The notes under the pieces are model-generated. The model had not been told where the DNA came from. It worked only from the letters and a program-made list of their open reading frames with translations, and searched no databases. Positions 27,104 to 34,304 of a stretch of 64,000 nt of DNA are shown in pieces (within the stretch, counting starts at the first letter, position 1; each line of letters begins with the position of its first letter). The position numbers and the translations under genes are program-made. Origin of the DNA: JBEKYD01 sp052148435. Its GTDB lineage: Bacteria > Acidobacteriota > Terriglobia > Bryobacterales > Bryobacteraceae. Location of the stretch: contig JBKQIF010000044.1 in the NCBI GenBank assembly GCA_052148435.1, positions 1 to 64,000 of the forward strand, in the 5' to 3' direction.

Positions 27104-29140
27104 TCATAAGCGGCTTTCCCAATCTTCGGTCAGCGCCGCCAGGAATTCCGCGGCCGGCGGCCGCAGATAGAAATGTCCGCCGTCGAAGCGGCGCAGCCGG
27201 AACGGCCCCGTGGTTTGCTCCCGCCATGCCGCCAGGTGGTCCTGGCTGACGTTGGCGTCGGCTACGCCGCCGTAGGCGCAAATCGCGCAGTCGAGCGGCC
27301 CTTCCTCGGAATACACGTAGCGGCGATAGAGCCCCGTATCCGCGCGCAGCAGCGGCAGCAACGCGGCCCGCGCCGCGCCGTCTTCCCATAGTCCCGGCGG
27401 CGTGCCTTCCAGGCGGCCGAGCTCGGCCAGAAGCTGCTCGTCGCCCGGATCCGGCGGCGGCACGTGACCGCGGCGGAACTGCGGCGCCCGCGCCCCGGAA
27501 GCGATCAACAGGCGCGGCTGGCGAAGTCCCCGGCGGCGCAACTCGCGGGCCAGTTCGAACCCCACCACCGCGCCCATGCTGTGGCCGAAAAACCCGAAGG
27601 GCCGATTGAGATAGCTCGCCAGCGCATCGGCCAGCGCCGTCACCAGCGCCTTCATGCGCTCGAAGGGCGCTTCCATCTGCCGCGATTCCCTGCCCGGCAG
27701 CCGCACCGGACAGATCGGCCAGACCCCGCTCCAACCGGCCGCCCAAGCCGCAAACCCCGACGCGCCGCCGGCGGCATGCGGGAAACAGAACAGCCTGGGT
27801 CCGTCCACGCGCTCGATGCCCGGGAACCACGCCGCCGCCGGCGCCTGCTGGCGCAGGCGCAGCGCCAGCAACCGCCGCTTCTCGGCCGAAAGCGCCGCTA
27901 TCTCCGCCCGGCCGATTGTGGGGCGGCCGCCCACGTCCGCGCGCGACCCCCCGGTCGCGCTCTTTGGTTTCGCCAGCGCTTCCTCCAGCAGCTTCTCGAA
28001 AGGCTCCGCGCTGAGGCTGCCCGCATAGTCCAGAGCCGCCGCCCGCGAAGCGCGCGCGATCTCGTTCCAATGCGCCCGACCCGTGACGAGGCGCCGCAAC
28101 GTTTCCCGCCACGGCGCGATGTCCTGCGGCGGCACCTGCGCCACCGGCACCATCCGGTCGTCCAACTCGGCCGCGTATTTTTCGATGGGCGTCACCGGCA
28201 GCAGATAAGGTACGCCCAGCTTGGCTTCCTCCAGGCCGCCTACCGCGCTGGCCATCACCGGCACGCCCCGCGCCATCGCTTCCAGCACCATTCGCGAACG
28301 CGCTTCCGCCCACAGCGAAGGCACCAGCAATACTCGCGTGCGCTCCAGCAGGCGGTTGATGTCGTCCACCGGATCGAGCACCGCGATGTTCCGCCGCTCC
28401 GCCAACGCCGCCCGGTCTTCCCGATTGGTTCCCCACGTCGGCACGGCCGCAAAAGCCACCTCGGGCATGCTGTCCGCCAGCCCCAGCAGAATCGCGATTC
28501 CCTTCACCGCGCACGGATTCACCAGCGTGACGAACTGGCCGTCGAAGCGGCCCAGGTCCGGCCAAACCTCCGGCTCCAGCAGCGATATGGGCACGTGCAC
28601 CGCGTCCATGCCGCCGTGCCGGCGCGTGTAATCGGCTACGTACTCGCTTACGCACACCACCCGATCCGCCTGCCGGATTCGCGCCGTTTTGGCCTCGCTC
28701 GGAAATGCGCAATCCGGGCCGAACGGCACCGCCACCGTGGCCCGCACCAGGTACACCACGCGCGCCCGCGGATCGTCCAGCGCGGCGCCCAGCAGAAGCT
28801 GCGCCGGATCGTCGGTCGAGGTCAGAATCGCGTCGGGATGAAACTCGGCCAGGGCGCGGGCGAAATGCGCCCGCGAATTACCCTCCGTAACCACGCTCAC
28901 GGCTACCCCGTGGCGTTCGAGCTCCACCAGCCCGCCGTCCGCCGTCCGCGCTTCGACTCCGCGCGCCGCCAATTCCGCCAGGTAAGCCTCTCGCTGGCGC
29001 ACCCCGAACACGGCGATGCGCGCTACCGCCCGGCACACGTGCCCCCGCGCCGCCAGCGCCTCCATCAGCAGCCGGTTGGATTTGTCCCCTCCGCCATGAG
29101 CCGGAAAGTAGAGCGAATTCTGTGCCAGCAGGATGCGCAT
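27104..29140 (-). CDS. Glycosyltransferase fused to type II thioesterase
   Basis: 678 residues. Residues 1 to about 400 form a GT4-type glycosyltransferase: MRILLAQNSLYFPAHGGGDK at the N-terminus and ARSRMVLEAMARGVPVMAS in the nucleotide-sugar domain. A linker (LSAEKRRLLALRLRQ) resembles those after carrier domains in polyketide and peptide synthetases. Residues of about 450-678 are a GrsT-like thioesterase with FCFPHAAGGASGF, the nucleophile motif GHSMG (near residue 518) and the catalytic His in FDGGHFYL. No synthetase is present in the window. The fusion is continuous in one frame. The acyl or glycosyl substrate is unknown. Confidence 0.85.
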   Translation of the reverse strand: MRILLAQNSLYFPAHGGGDKSNRLLMEALAARGHVCRAVARIAVFGVRQREAYLAELAARGVEARTADGGLVELERHGVAVSVVTEGNSRAHFARALAEFHPDAILTSTDDPAQLLLGAALDDPRARVVYLVRATVAVPFGPDCAFPSEAKTARIRQADRVVCVSEYVADYTRRHGGMDAVHVPISLLEPEVWPDLGRFDGQFVTLVNPCAVKGIAILLGLADSMPEVAFAAVPTWGTNREDRAALAERRNIAVLDPVDDINRLLERTRVLLVPSLWAEARSRMVLEAMARGVPVMASAVGGLEEAKLGVPYLLPVTPIEKYAAELDDRMVPVAQVPPQDIAPWRETLRRLVTGRAHWNEIARASRAAALDYAGSLSAEPFEKLLEEALAKPKSATGGSRADVGGRPTIGRAEIAALSAEKRRLLALRLRQQAPAAAWFPGIERVDGPRLFCFPHAAGGASGFAAWAAGWSGVWPICPVRLPGRESRQMEAPFERMKALVTALADALASYLNRPFGFFGHSMGAVVGFELARELRRRGLRQPRLLIASGARAPQFRRGHVPPPDPGDEQLLAELGRLEGTPPGLWEDGAARAALLPLLRADTGLYRRYVYSEEGPLDCAICAYGGVADANVSQDHLAAWREQTTGPFRLRRFDGGHFYLRPPAAEFLAALTEDWESRL

Positions 29141-29253
29141 TCGGTGCGGCTCCGCGGCCCGTCAGCCGAGGAACCGGGGGCCCTACTCATAGTAATAGGC
29201 TGCTCGCCCGAATTCTGGCTGCCCGTTTATCCACGTGTTTTGCGGACACTACG

Positions 29254-29664
29254 CTAGCCTTCCGGTTTGGGTTTGAGTTTTGCCACGATGTCGTACACCG
29301 GCTTGTTGTCGGCGTATACTCGCCACTCTTTCACCAAGCCGCTCTCCACTACCGCTAACCAGGCCGCCGGCGTCCGCCACTTGTTCCCCGGCAGGAGCCG
29401 GCCGTTGGCAGCGATTGTTCCCCCGGCCGCGCCGAACACGGCGACGCGGCTTCCGTTGTGGACGATCTCCTCATGCGAAACCCAGTAGTCCGGGCAAAGG
29501 GCATAGTAGCCTCGCCAGCCGGCCCGCATCTTCTCGCGGCCACGAACGGCCTGACCAAGCGAGTCGATGAACACATGGTCTTCCGTCATCAACTCCGCCA
29601 GTCTGTCCGCGTCGTGCCGGTTTATGCATTCCAAGAATTGAATTACGGTATCGACCGGGTTCAT
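29254..29664 (-). CDS. SnoaL/NTF2-like protein
   Basis: 136 residues of the NTF2-like cone fold: VIQFLECINRHDADRLAELM at the N-terminus, then LVKEWRVYADNKPV near the end. It has no signal peptide. Such proteins bind small molecules or catalyse isomerisation and hydrolysis, and the sequence does not say which. It starts 21 bases downstream of the M28 peptidase stop on the same strand and may be cotranscribed with it. Confidence 0.8.
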   Translation of the reverse strand: MNPVDTVIQFLECINRHDADRLAELMTEDHVFIDSLGQAVRGREKMRAGWRGYYALCPDYWVSHEEIVHNGSRVAVFGAAGGTIAANGRLLPGNKWRTPAAWLAVVESGLVKEWRVYADNKPVYDIVAKLKPKPEG

Positions 29665-29685
29665 CGCACGTTCTCGGGTAGCTGA

Positions 29686-31341
29686 TTAGCGCGCCTCGAC
29701 CGGCGCCGGCATGTCTGCCTTGCTGAAGCGCGGCACCATCTCGCCCCGGTTGGCCACGTACCACACCGCCGCCGCAATCTCCGCCGACGCTTTCTTCACG
29801 TCGTCCGGAACGATCCTCTCGTAGGTGTCGAGACTGGTGTGGTGGGTCAGGGTGTTGTATTCGATGGGGTCCTGCGACATGCCGATCCCGGGCAGTCCGG
29901 CATTATTGAACGAGGTGCTGTCGGTGCCGCCGGTCTGGCGGCTCGCGGCGCCAACGGCGCCGAACAACCCCCAATCTTCAAACTGGGCGAACAGCGGACG
30001 CAGCACGGCCGCGGCTTCCTTGGGTCCGAAAACACTGCCGCCGCGCAGCCGGCCGGTGCCGGTGTCCACATTGAAATAGCAATCCAGCTTGTACCATTCC
30101 GGCTTGGGGTCTTCGGCCGTGCCGAAATGCTGCTTCACGTATGCCAGCGACCCCAGCAGCCCCTCCTCCTCGCCCGACCACAACGCCACCCGAATGGTGC
30201 GCCGCGGCTTCAAGCCCAGCGTCTCAATCAGCCGCACGGCTTCCAGCATGATCGAGGAACCGATGCCGTTATCGGTAGCCCCCGTGGCCGAGTGCCAGCT
30301 ATCCAGGTGCCCGCCCAGCATGACTACCTCATCGGCCTTGTCCGTGCCCGGAATCTCGGCCACTGCGTTGTAGCTGGTCTTTCCGTCCGGATAGGTGTGG
30401 TTCAGGATGTTCAACTCGAGCTTCACGTCGTCGCCATCGGCCAGCAGGCGTTCGATGCGGCCGTAATCGTCGTTGCGCACAATCACCGTGGGCACACACT
30501 TGGCGGCGTCGTAAAAGCGGTTCTGCTGCGCCACGATGATGCCGTCGGCCCGCGCCGCGTCGTTCACCCGCGCGATGGCGCCGCCTTTGAGCAGCATGCC
30601 GTCGACCCGGTCGCTCACTTGAGCGGCGGTCAGCCGGTTGGGATCCTGCGGGCCGCCGCGCCCACGCCCGCCGAATGCGCCGCGCCCGCCGTCGCCGCGC
30701 TCGGGATCGTACATCGCTTTCACCAGGTCGTCCGGACGGCGCTTCTGCGGCGCCTCGAAGCTGACCGGAATCACGGTCTGCTTGCCGGCCAGCACGATCT
30801 TGCCGCCGACCTTATCCTTCGTCGCCGCGACCCAGGCGTCCATCTCCTCCCTGGTCGGTCCCAGGTGCGTCGGACCGAAGCCACGGCCGCCCCGCCCTGG
30901 GCTGGTATCGGCGCTCGGCTCCACTAGCGGCCCCAGGGGTGGATAGATCTGGATCGCCGAAGCCGTCACCGTGCCTTTAGTCGACGGCGTCCAGGCCAGA
31001 ACTTCGAATTTCAGATTCTGATGCACCGGGGCCACGATGAACCCGCTGGCGCGTTCGTTCGACCAGCCGTCCCGGCCGAAGTCCCAAGCTTCCTGGTGCG
31101 CGTTTTTCATCCCCCACCGGGTGGTTTCGGCAATCACCCACTTCACCGCCGCCTCGTGATTGGGCGTCCCGGTCACGCGCGGCCCGTACCGGTCCGTCAG
31201 CATGTGCAGGGTATGCATGATCTCGGAATGCTCCATCTCTTCGGCGCGCATCCGCGCCACGGTCGCGGTGTCTACGCTGTCCGCGCCGGTCTGGGCCAGA
31301 AGAATCCAGGAAACTCCCAACAGAAAAAGTGCTTTTTTCAT
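29686..31341 (-). CDS. Exported M28-family zinc peptidase
   Basis: 551 residues with a signal peptide (MKKALFLLGVSWILLAQ). A PA-like insertion precedes the catalytic M28 domain, which has all expected ligands: GGHLDSWHSATGATDN (His and Asp), LWSGEEEGLLGS (general base and ligand Glu) and a late His in YNTLTHHTSLDTYE. Probably an aminopeptidase or carboxypeptidase acting outside the cell. Two Gly/Arg-rich inserts (SPGRGGRGFG and GGRGAFGGRGRGG) interrupt it, as in several exported proteins here. The longer open frame upstream is not coding in character. Confidence 0.93.
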   Translation of the reverse strand: MKKALFLLGVSWILLAQTGADSVDTATVARMRAEEMEHSEIMHTLHMLTDRYGPRVTGTPNHEAAVKWVIAETTRWGMKNAHQEAWDFGRDGWSNERASGFIVAPVHQNLKFEVLAWTPSTKGTVTASAIQIYPPLGPLVEPSADTSPGRGGRGFGPTHLGPTREEMDAWVAATKDKVGGKIVLAGKQTVIPVSFEAPQKRRPDDLVKAMYDPERGDGGRGAFGGRGRGGPQDPNRLTAAQVSDRVDGMLLKGGAIARVNDAARADGIIVAQQNRFYDAAKCVPTVIVRNDDYGRIERLLADGDDVKLELNILNHTYPDGKTSYNAVAEIPGTDKADEVVMLGGHLDSWHSATGATDNGIGSSIMLEAVRLIETLGLKPRRTIRVALWSGEEEGLLGSLAYVKQHFGTAEDPKPEWYKLDCYFNVDTGTGRLRGGSVFGPKEAAAVLRPLFAQFEDWGLFGAVGAASRQTGGTDSTSFNNAGLPGIGMSQDPIEYNTLTHHTSLDTYERIVPDDVKKASAEIAAAVWYVANRGEMVPRFSKADMPAPVEAR

Positions 31342-31368
31342 ATTGGTACAGGATAGCCCAAATTCCGA

Positions 31369-31875
31369 TTGCGGCATTCGTACCCGCCGTCGAGGGCCGG
31401 ACTCGGTCAACAGGCGTCGCCCTTTGCTGGGCGAGCTATAGTAATTGTCGCTACGCCTCCTACCCCGCCACAAACGGAGACCATCTTCTACGATGGACAT
31501 TGCGGATTGTGTCATCGCGCGGTGAGGTTCGTTTTGAAGCATGACCGCTCTGGAACGGCGTTCCGATTTGCACCTTTGCAGGGGAAAACAGCCCAGGCGA
31601 GGATCCCTGTCGACCGGCGCGCCGGGTTGTCCGATAGCATGGCCGTGCAAAGCCGTGACGCCTCGCTGCTCATGCGCTCGAATGCCTGGGTGCATATTCT
31701 CAGGCGGCTTGGAGGAGGATGGACAATCGTAGCGGCTCTGGTGGCCGTAGTTCCGCGACCGCTGCGAGATGGACTTTACAGTTGTATCGCGCGCATTCGC
31801 TACCGTGTTTTCGGGCGCCGCGACGATCTGTGCCCCATTGTCCCGCCCGGTCTGCGCGAAAGATTCGACCCGTGA
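31369..31875 (+). CDS. DCC-family (DUF393) thiol-disulfide oxidoreductase-like protein
   Basis: The motif FYDGHCGLCHRAV (DxxCxxC) and the following RFAPLQG segment define the DCC family; the C-terminal part has IRYRVFGRRDDLCP as in relatives. The only in-frame standard start is TTG at 31369, but the first 30 residues do not look like the family; a rarer start (for example ATT near 31444) just before ATPPTPPQTE would give a more normal protein. The function of the family is not well defined. The gene diverges from the M28 peptidase. Confidence 0.75.
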   Translation: MRHSYPPSRAGLGQQASPFAGRAIVIVATPPTPPQTETIFYDGHCGLCHRAVRFVLKHDRSGTAFRFAPLQGKTAQARIPVDRRAGLSDSMAVQSRDASLLMRSNAWVHILRRLGGGWTIVAALVAVVPRPLRDGLYSCIARIRYRVFGRRDDLCPIVPPGLRERFDP

Positions 31876-32067
31876 ATCGAAAGGCGGCCGCGCAAGCTTG
31901 AGGATCGGCTATCGGTCATGTAGGCTTAGTTAGCTGAATCGCTCGTATGCCTCTCTCTGATTAAGCTCCGCACCCTGTTGCGGGGGACGTGCTGCAACAG
32001 GTTCAAAAACGGGGATCCGGGGGACCGAACGTTATCCCTGGGTTCGGCTGTGGTTCCCTGGCGGCCC

Positions 32068-32301
32068 CTACTTCAACGCCTCGTTGATTTCGATATCACG
32101 CTTCAGCACTTCTGTCACGAGGTCGGATAGATCGACGCCTCGCTGCTCGGCTTTCCCCGAGAAATACTCCCAAACACCCCGCTCGATGGAGACCGGCATC
32201 AGCACCCTGGCACCGGCAGGTATGTGGTGGAGCCCGCGAGCTCCTTTGCTGAAGTCAATCTCGGCGGGCATGCCGTTTTCGTCGACCGGTAGGTTGTTCA
32301 T
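32068..32301 (-). CDS. BrnA-like antitoxin
   Basis: 77 residues. The C-terminal half (LMPVSIERGVWEYFSGKAEQ through VTEVLKRDIE) looks like a ribbon-helix-helix DNA-binding unit of the BrnA type. Its ATG shares ATGA with the stop of the upstream toxin gene, the usual BrnT-BrnA order. As in that family it would neutralise the toxin and repress the pair. The family call rests mainly on its partner. Confidence 0.75.
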   Translation of the reverse strand: MNNLPVDENGMPAEIDFSKGARGLHHIPAGARVLMPVSIERGVWEYFSGKAEQRGVDLSDLVTEVLKRDIEINEALK

Positions 32302-32603
32302 AAGCCTTCCTCGTACTGCCGGCACTCAGCCGGCGTCGCTTTCCGAGCCGATATCAGCCGGATCTTGATAGCCTCGGGACCGGCATCGGACCAAAGGTAG
32401 ACCACCGCGTACAACACGCCATTGTTGGCGATGCCGATTGAAAACCACCGCTCCTCATATTCGCCGTGCTCCACATCGGCGACCGTGAGCAGGCGTGGAT
32501 CGTAGAAAACGGAGGACACCAATTCAAACGCGACACCGTGCTTGCGTTCGTTGCCAGCCGCCTTGCCTTCGTCCCACTCGAACTGGAACGACCGCTCGTT
32601 CAC
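32298..32603 (-). CDS. brnT: BrnT-family ribonuclease toxin
   Basis: About 101 residues with the BrnT pattern: FQFEWDEGKAAGNERKHGV, then FYDPRLLTVADVEHGEYEER and the C-terminal IRLISARKATPAECRQYEE. BrnT is a RelE-fold endoribonuclease that inhibits translation. I start at GTG (32603), which follows GAGAGA at three bases; a TTG 12 codons earlier is possible. It forms a two-gene module with the overlapping antitoxin. Confidence 0.88.
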   Translation of the reverse strand: MNERSFQFEWDEGKAAGNERKHGVAFELVSSVFYDPRLLTVADVEHGEYEERWFSIGIANNGVLYAVVYLWSDAGPEAIKIRLISARKATPAECRQYEEGL

Positions 32604-32939
32604 CACTCTCTCATACCACGGCGGCCGAAAGGCGGGCAACCGCCGTCGGGATCACCGTTCATTCCCTGAGCGATAGTTCGCTAATCCGCCCCCCTGACGC
32701 TGCCCGACTTCCCTGGATGGAACTTCAGCCGGTGGCCCGGTGCTTCGCGGATCGGCGTAAAGTCATGAAAGTGCTCCAACCTTCTCGTTCGTACTCTACT
32801 TAGTTGACAGAGATTAGGTAGATGATAAACTATCTAGAAGGATGTTGGGCTTTGTAATCCCTTTCCTTGCAGGTAGATGGAAGTTGCATCCGGAAGATTT
32901 GCCAGCGAATCAAAGAAAAAGGGAGCGGAATAGTCAATT
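32604..32939. other. Spacer between brnT and the cysteine synthase gene
   Basis: No confident gene. It holds the probable promoter at 32804-32831. A possible small reading frame follows: ATG at 32842 directly after AGAAGG, out of frame with the cysteine synthase gene and running to 33102 inside it. It has several cysteine codons near its overlap. I treat it as unproven. Confidence 0.5.
32804..32831 (+). promoter_or_regulatory. Probable promoter of the cysM-JAMM-E1 operon
   Basis: A perfect -35 TTGACA (32804-32809), a 16-base spacer and a weak -10 TAAACT (32826-32831, four of six bases). The segment TAGAT-gataaact-ATCTA overlapping the -10 is a short palindrome that could be an operator. The transcript leader would be about 100 bases. 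No known riboswitch fold was recognised. Confidence 0.45.
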
Positions 32940-33890
32940 ATGGCCACTCAGCCGGTTCTGCAATCCGTCCGCGACGCGGCTGAGCCTTTGCTCTCAACCA
33001 TCGGGAATACGCCGCTGCTATGCCTGGAGCGCACCGCTGCCGAATTCCCCGGCGTCCGGATCCTGGCCAAAGCGGAGTATTTCAATCCTGGCGGCTCGGT
33101 GAAGGATCGCGCGGCGCTCAATATGATCCTGGACGGCGAGCGCTCCGGCCGGCTCCATCACGGCCGCGTGATTCTGGATTCCACCAGCGGCAACACCGGC
33201 ATTGCCTACGCCATGATCGCAGCCGCGCGTGGCTACCGCGTAAAGCTGGTGCTGCCGGCCAACGCCTCCCTTGAGCGTAAACGGATACTGAAAGCCTACG
33301 GCGCCGAAGTGGTCTACAGCGACGCCGGGGACGGCTCGGACGGCGCCATCCGCCTCTGCCGAGAAATTTACCGCCAGGATCCGGACCTTTACTTTTATCC
33401 CGATCAGTACAATAATCCGGCCAACTGGAAGGCGCACTTCGAACATACCGGCGCCGAGATCATCCGCCAGACCGGCGGCGCGCTCACCCACTTCGTGGCC
33501 GCCCTCGGGACGAGTGGCACCTTCACCGGCGTGACCCGCCGCCTGCGCCGCGATCTGCCCGGGGTGAAATGCTATTCGGTGCAGCCCTCCAGCGGATTTC
33601 ACGGCCTGGAAGGCATGAAGCACATGCCCACCGCCATCCGCCCCGGCTTTTACGACGAACACCTGGCCGACGGCAACCTCTGGATCGAGACTGAGGACGC
33701 TCACAAGATGGTGCGCCGCCTGGCGCGCCGGGAAGGCCTCCCGGTGGGCATCTCCTCCGGCGCCAACGTGCACGCCGCCACTCTGCTCGCGCGCGAAGCG
33801 GCCGAGCGGGGCGAATCGGCTACCATCGTAACTGTGCTTTGCGACGGCGCCGACAAGTACCTCAGCGAGCATTTCTGGGACGAAGAATGA
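32940..33890 (+). CDS. cysM: PLP-dependent cysteine synthase
   Basis: 316 residues of the O-acetylserine sulfhydrylase family. The PLP lysine is K55 in NPGGSVKDRAA. The substrate loop STSGNTGIAYA and the phosphate loop GTSGTFTGVTR follow. The setting matters: the next two genes encode a JAMM peptidase and a sulfur-carrier activating protein, as around mycobacterial CysM, which takes sulfur from the thiocarboxylate of CysO rather than from free sulfide. By analogy this enzyme may use that carrier. Its stop overlaps the JAMM gene start (ATGA). Confidence 0.92.
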   Translation: MATQPVLQSVRDAAEPLLSTIGNTPLLCLERTAAEFPGVRILAKAEYFNPGGSVKDRAALNMILDGERSGRLHHGRVILDSTSGNTGIAYAMIAAARGYRVKLVLPANASLERKRILKAYGAEVVYSDAGDGSDGAIRLCREIYRQDPDLYFYPDQYNNPANWKAHFEHTGAEIIRQTGGALTHFVAALGTSGTFTGVTRRLRRDLPGVKCYSVQPSSGFHGLEGMKHMPTAIRPGFYDEHLADGNLWIETEDAHKMVRRLARREGLPVGISSGANVHAATLLAREAAERGESATIVTVLCDGADKYLSEHFWDEE

Positions 33891-34303
33891 TTCAAGTGGA
33901 CCCCGAACCCTGGCAGGCCATGGTGGAGCACGCCCGCCACGCCTACCCCAATGAATGTTGCGGAGCCATGTTGGGCTCCGCCGACGGCGACAAGAAAACC
34001 GTGCGCGCCGTCATGGCCCTCGAGAACTCCTTCGCGGGAGCCCAGGCGGCCCGCTACGAGCTCCGCCCGGAAGATCTGCTGGCCGCCGACAAAGCCGCCC
34101 GCGAACGCCAGATGGACCTGATCGGCATCTACCATTCCCATCCCGATTGCGATGCCTATTTTTCCAAGACCGACCTGGAAAACTCCTGCCCCTGGTATTC
34201 CTTTATCGTGCTCTCCATGCGGAAGGGCGAGTTTCACCACGCCAATAGCTGGCTGCCGAACTACGAGCGGACCGAAGCGGCGAAAGAGGAGCTGATTTAT
34301 TGA
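33887..34303 (+). CDS. JAMM/MPN+ metallopeptidase (Mec-like)
   Basis: 138 residues with the complete JAMM zinc site: E23 in YPNECCGAMLG, then HSHPDCDAYFSKTD (H83, H85, S93, D96), that is HxHPx6SxxD. In mycobacteria the homologous Mec+ releases cysteine from the CysO-cysteine adduct. Here it is coupled to the cysteine synthase (ATGA overlap) and ends one base before the ATG of the fused carrier gene. Because that carrier has an internal Gly-Gly, this peptidase is also the obvious candidate for maturing it. Confidence 0.93.
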   Translation: MIQVDPEPWQAMVEHARHAYPNECCGAMLGSADGDKKTVRAVMALENSFAGAQAARYELRPEDLLAADKAARERQMDLIGIYHSHPDCDAYFSKTDLENSCPWYSFIVLSMRKGEFHHANSWLPNYERTEAAKEELIY

Positions 34304-34304
34304 T

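Noticed and set aside
29229..29240. TTATCCACG near 29231 resembling a DnaA box
   Set aside because: A single isolated near-match 22 kb from dnaA, expected by chance.
27464..29257. 597-codon plus-strand frame opposite the glycosyltransferase-thioesterase fusion
   Set aside because: Arg/His/Pro-rich with no recognisable motif; the minus-strand gene explains the region fully.
32700..32939. Riboswitch in front of the cysteine operon
   Set aside because: I looked for SAM, cobalamin and similar conserved cores and saw none; only a promoter and a short palindrome are visible.
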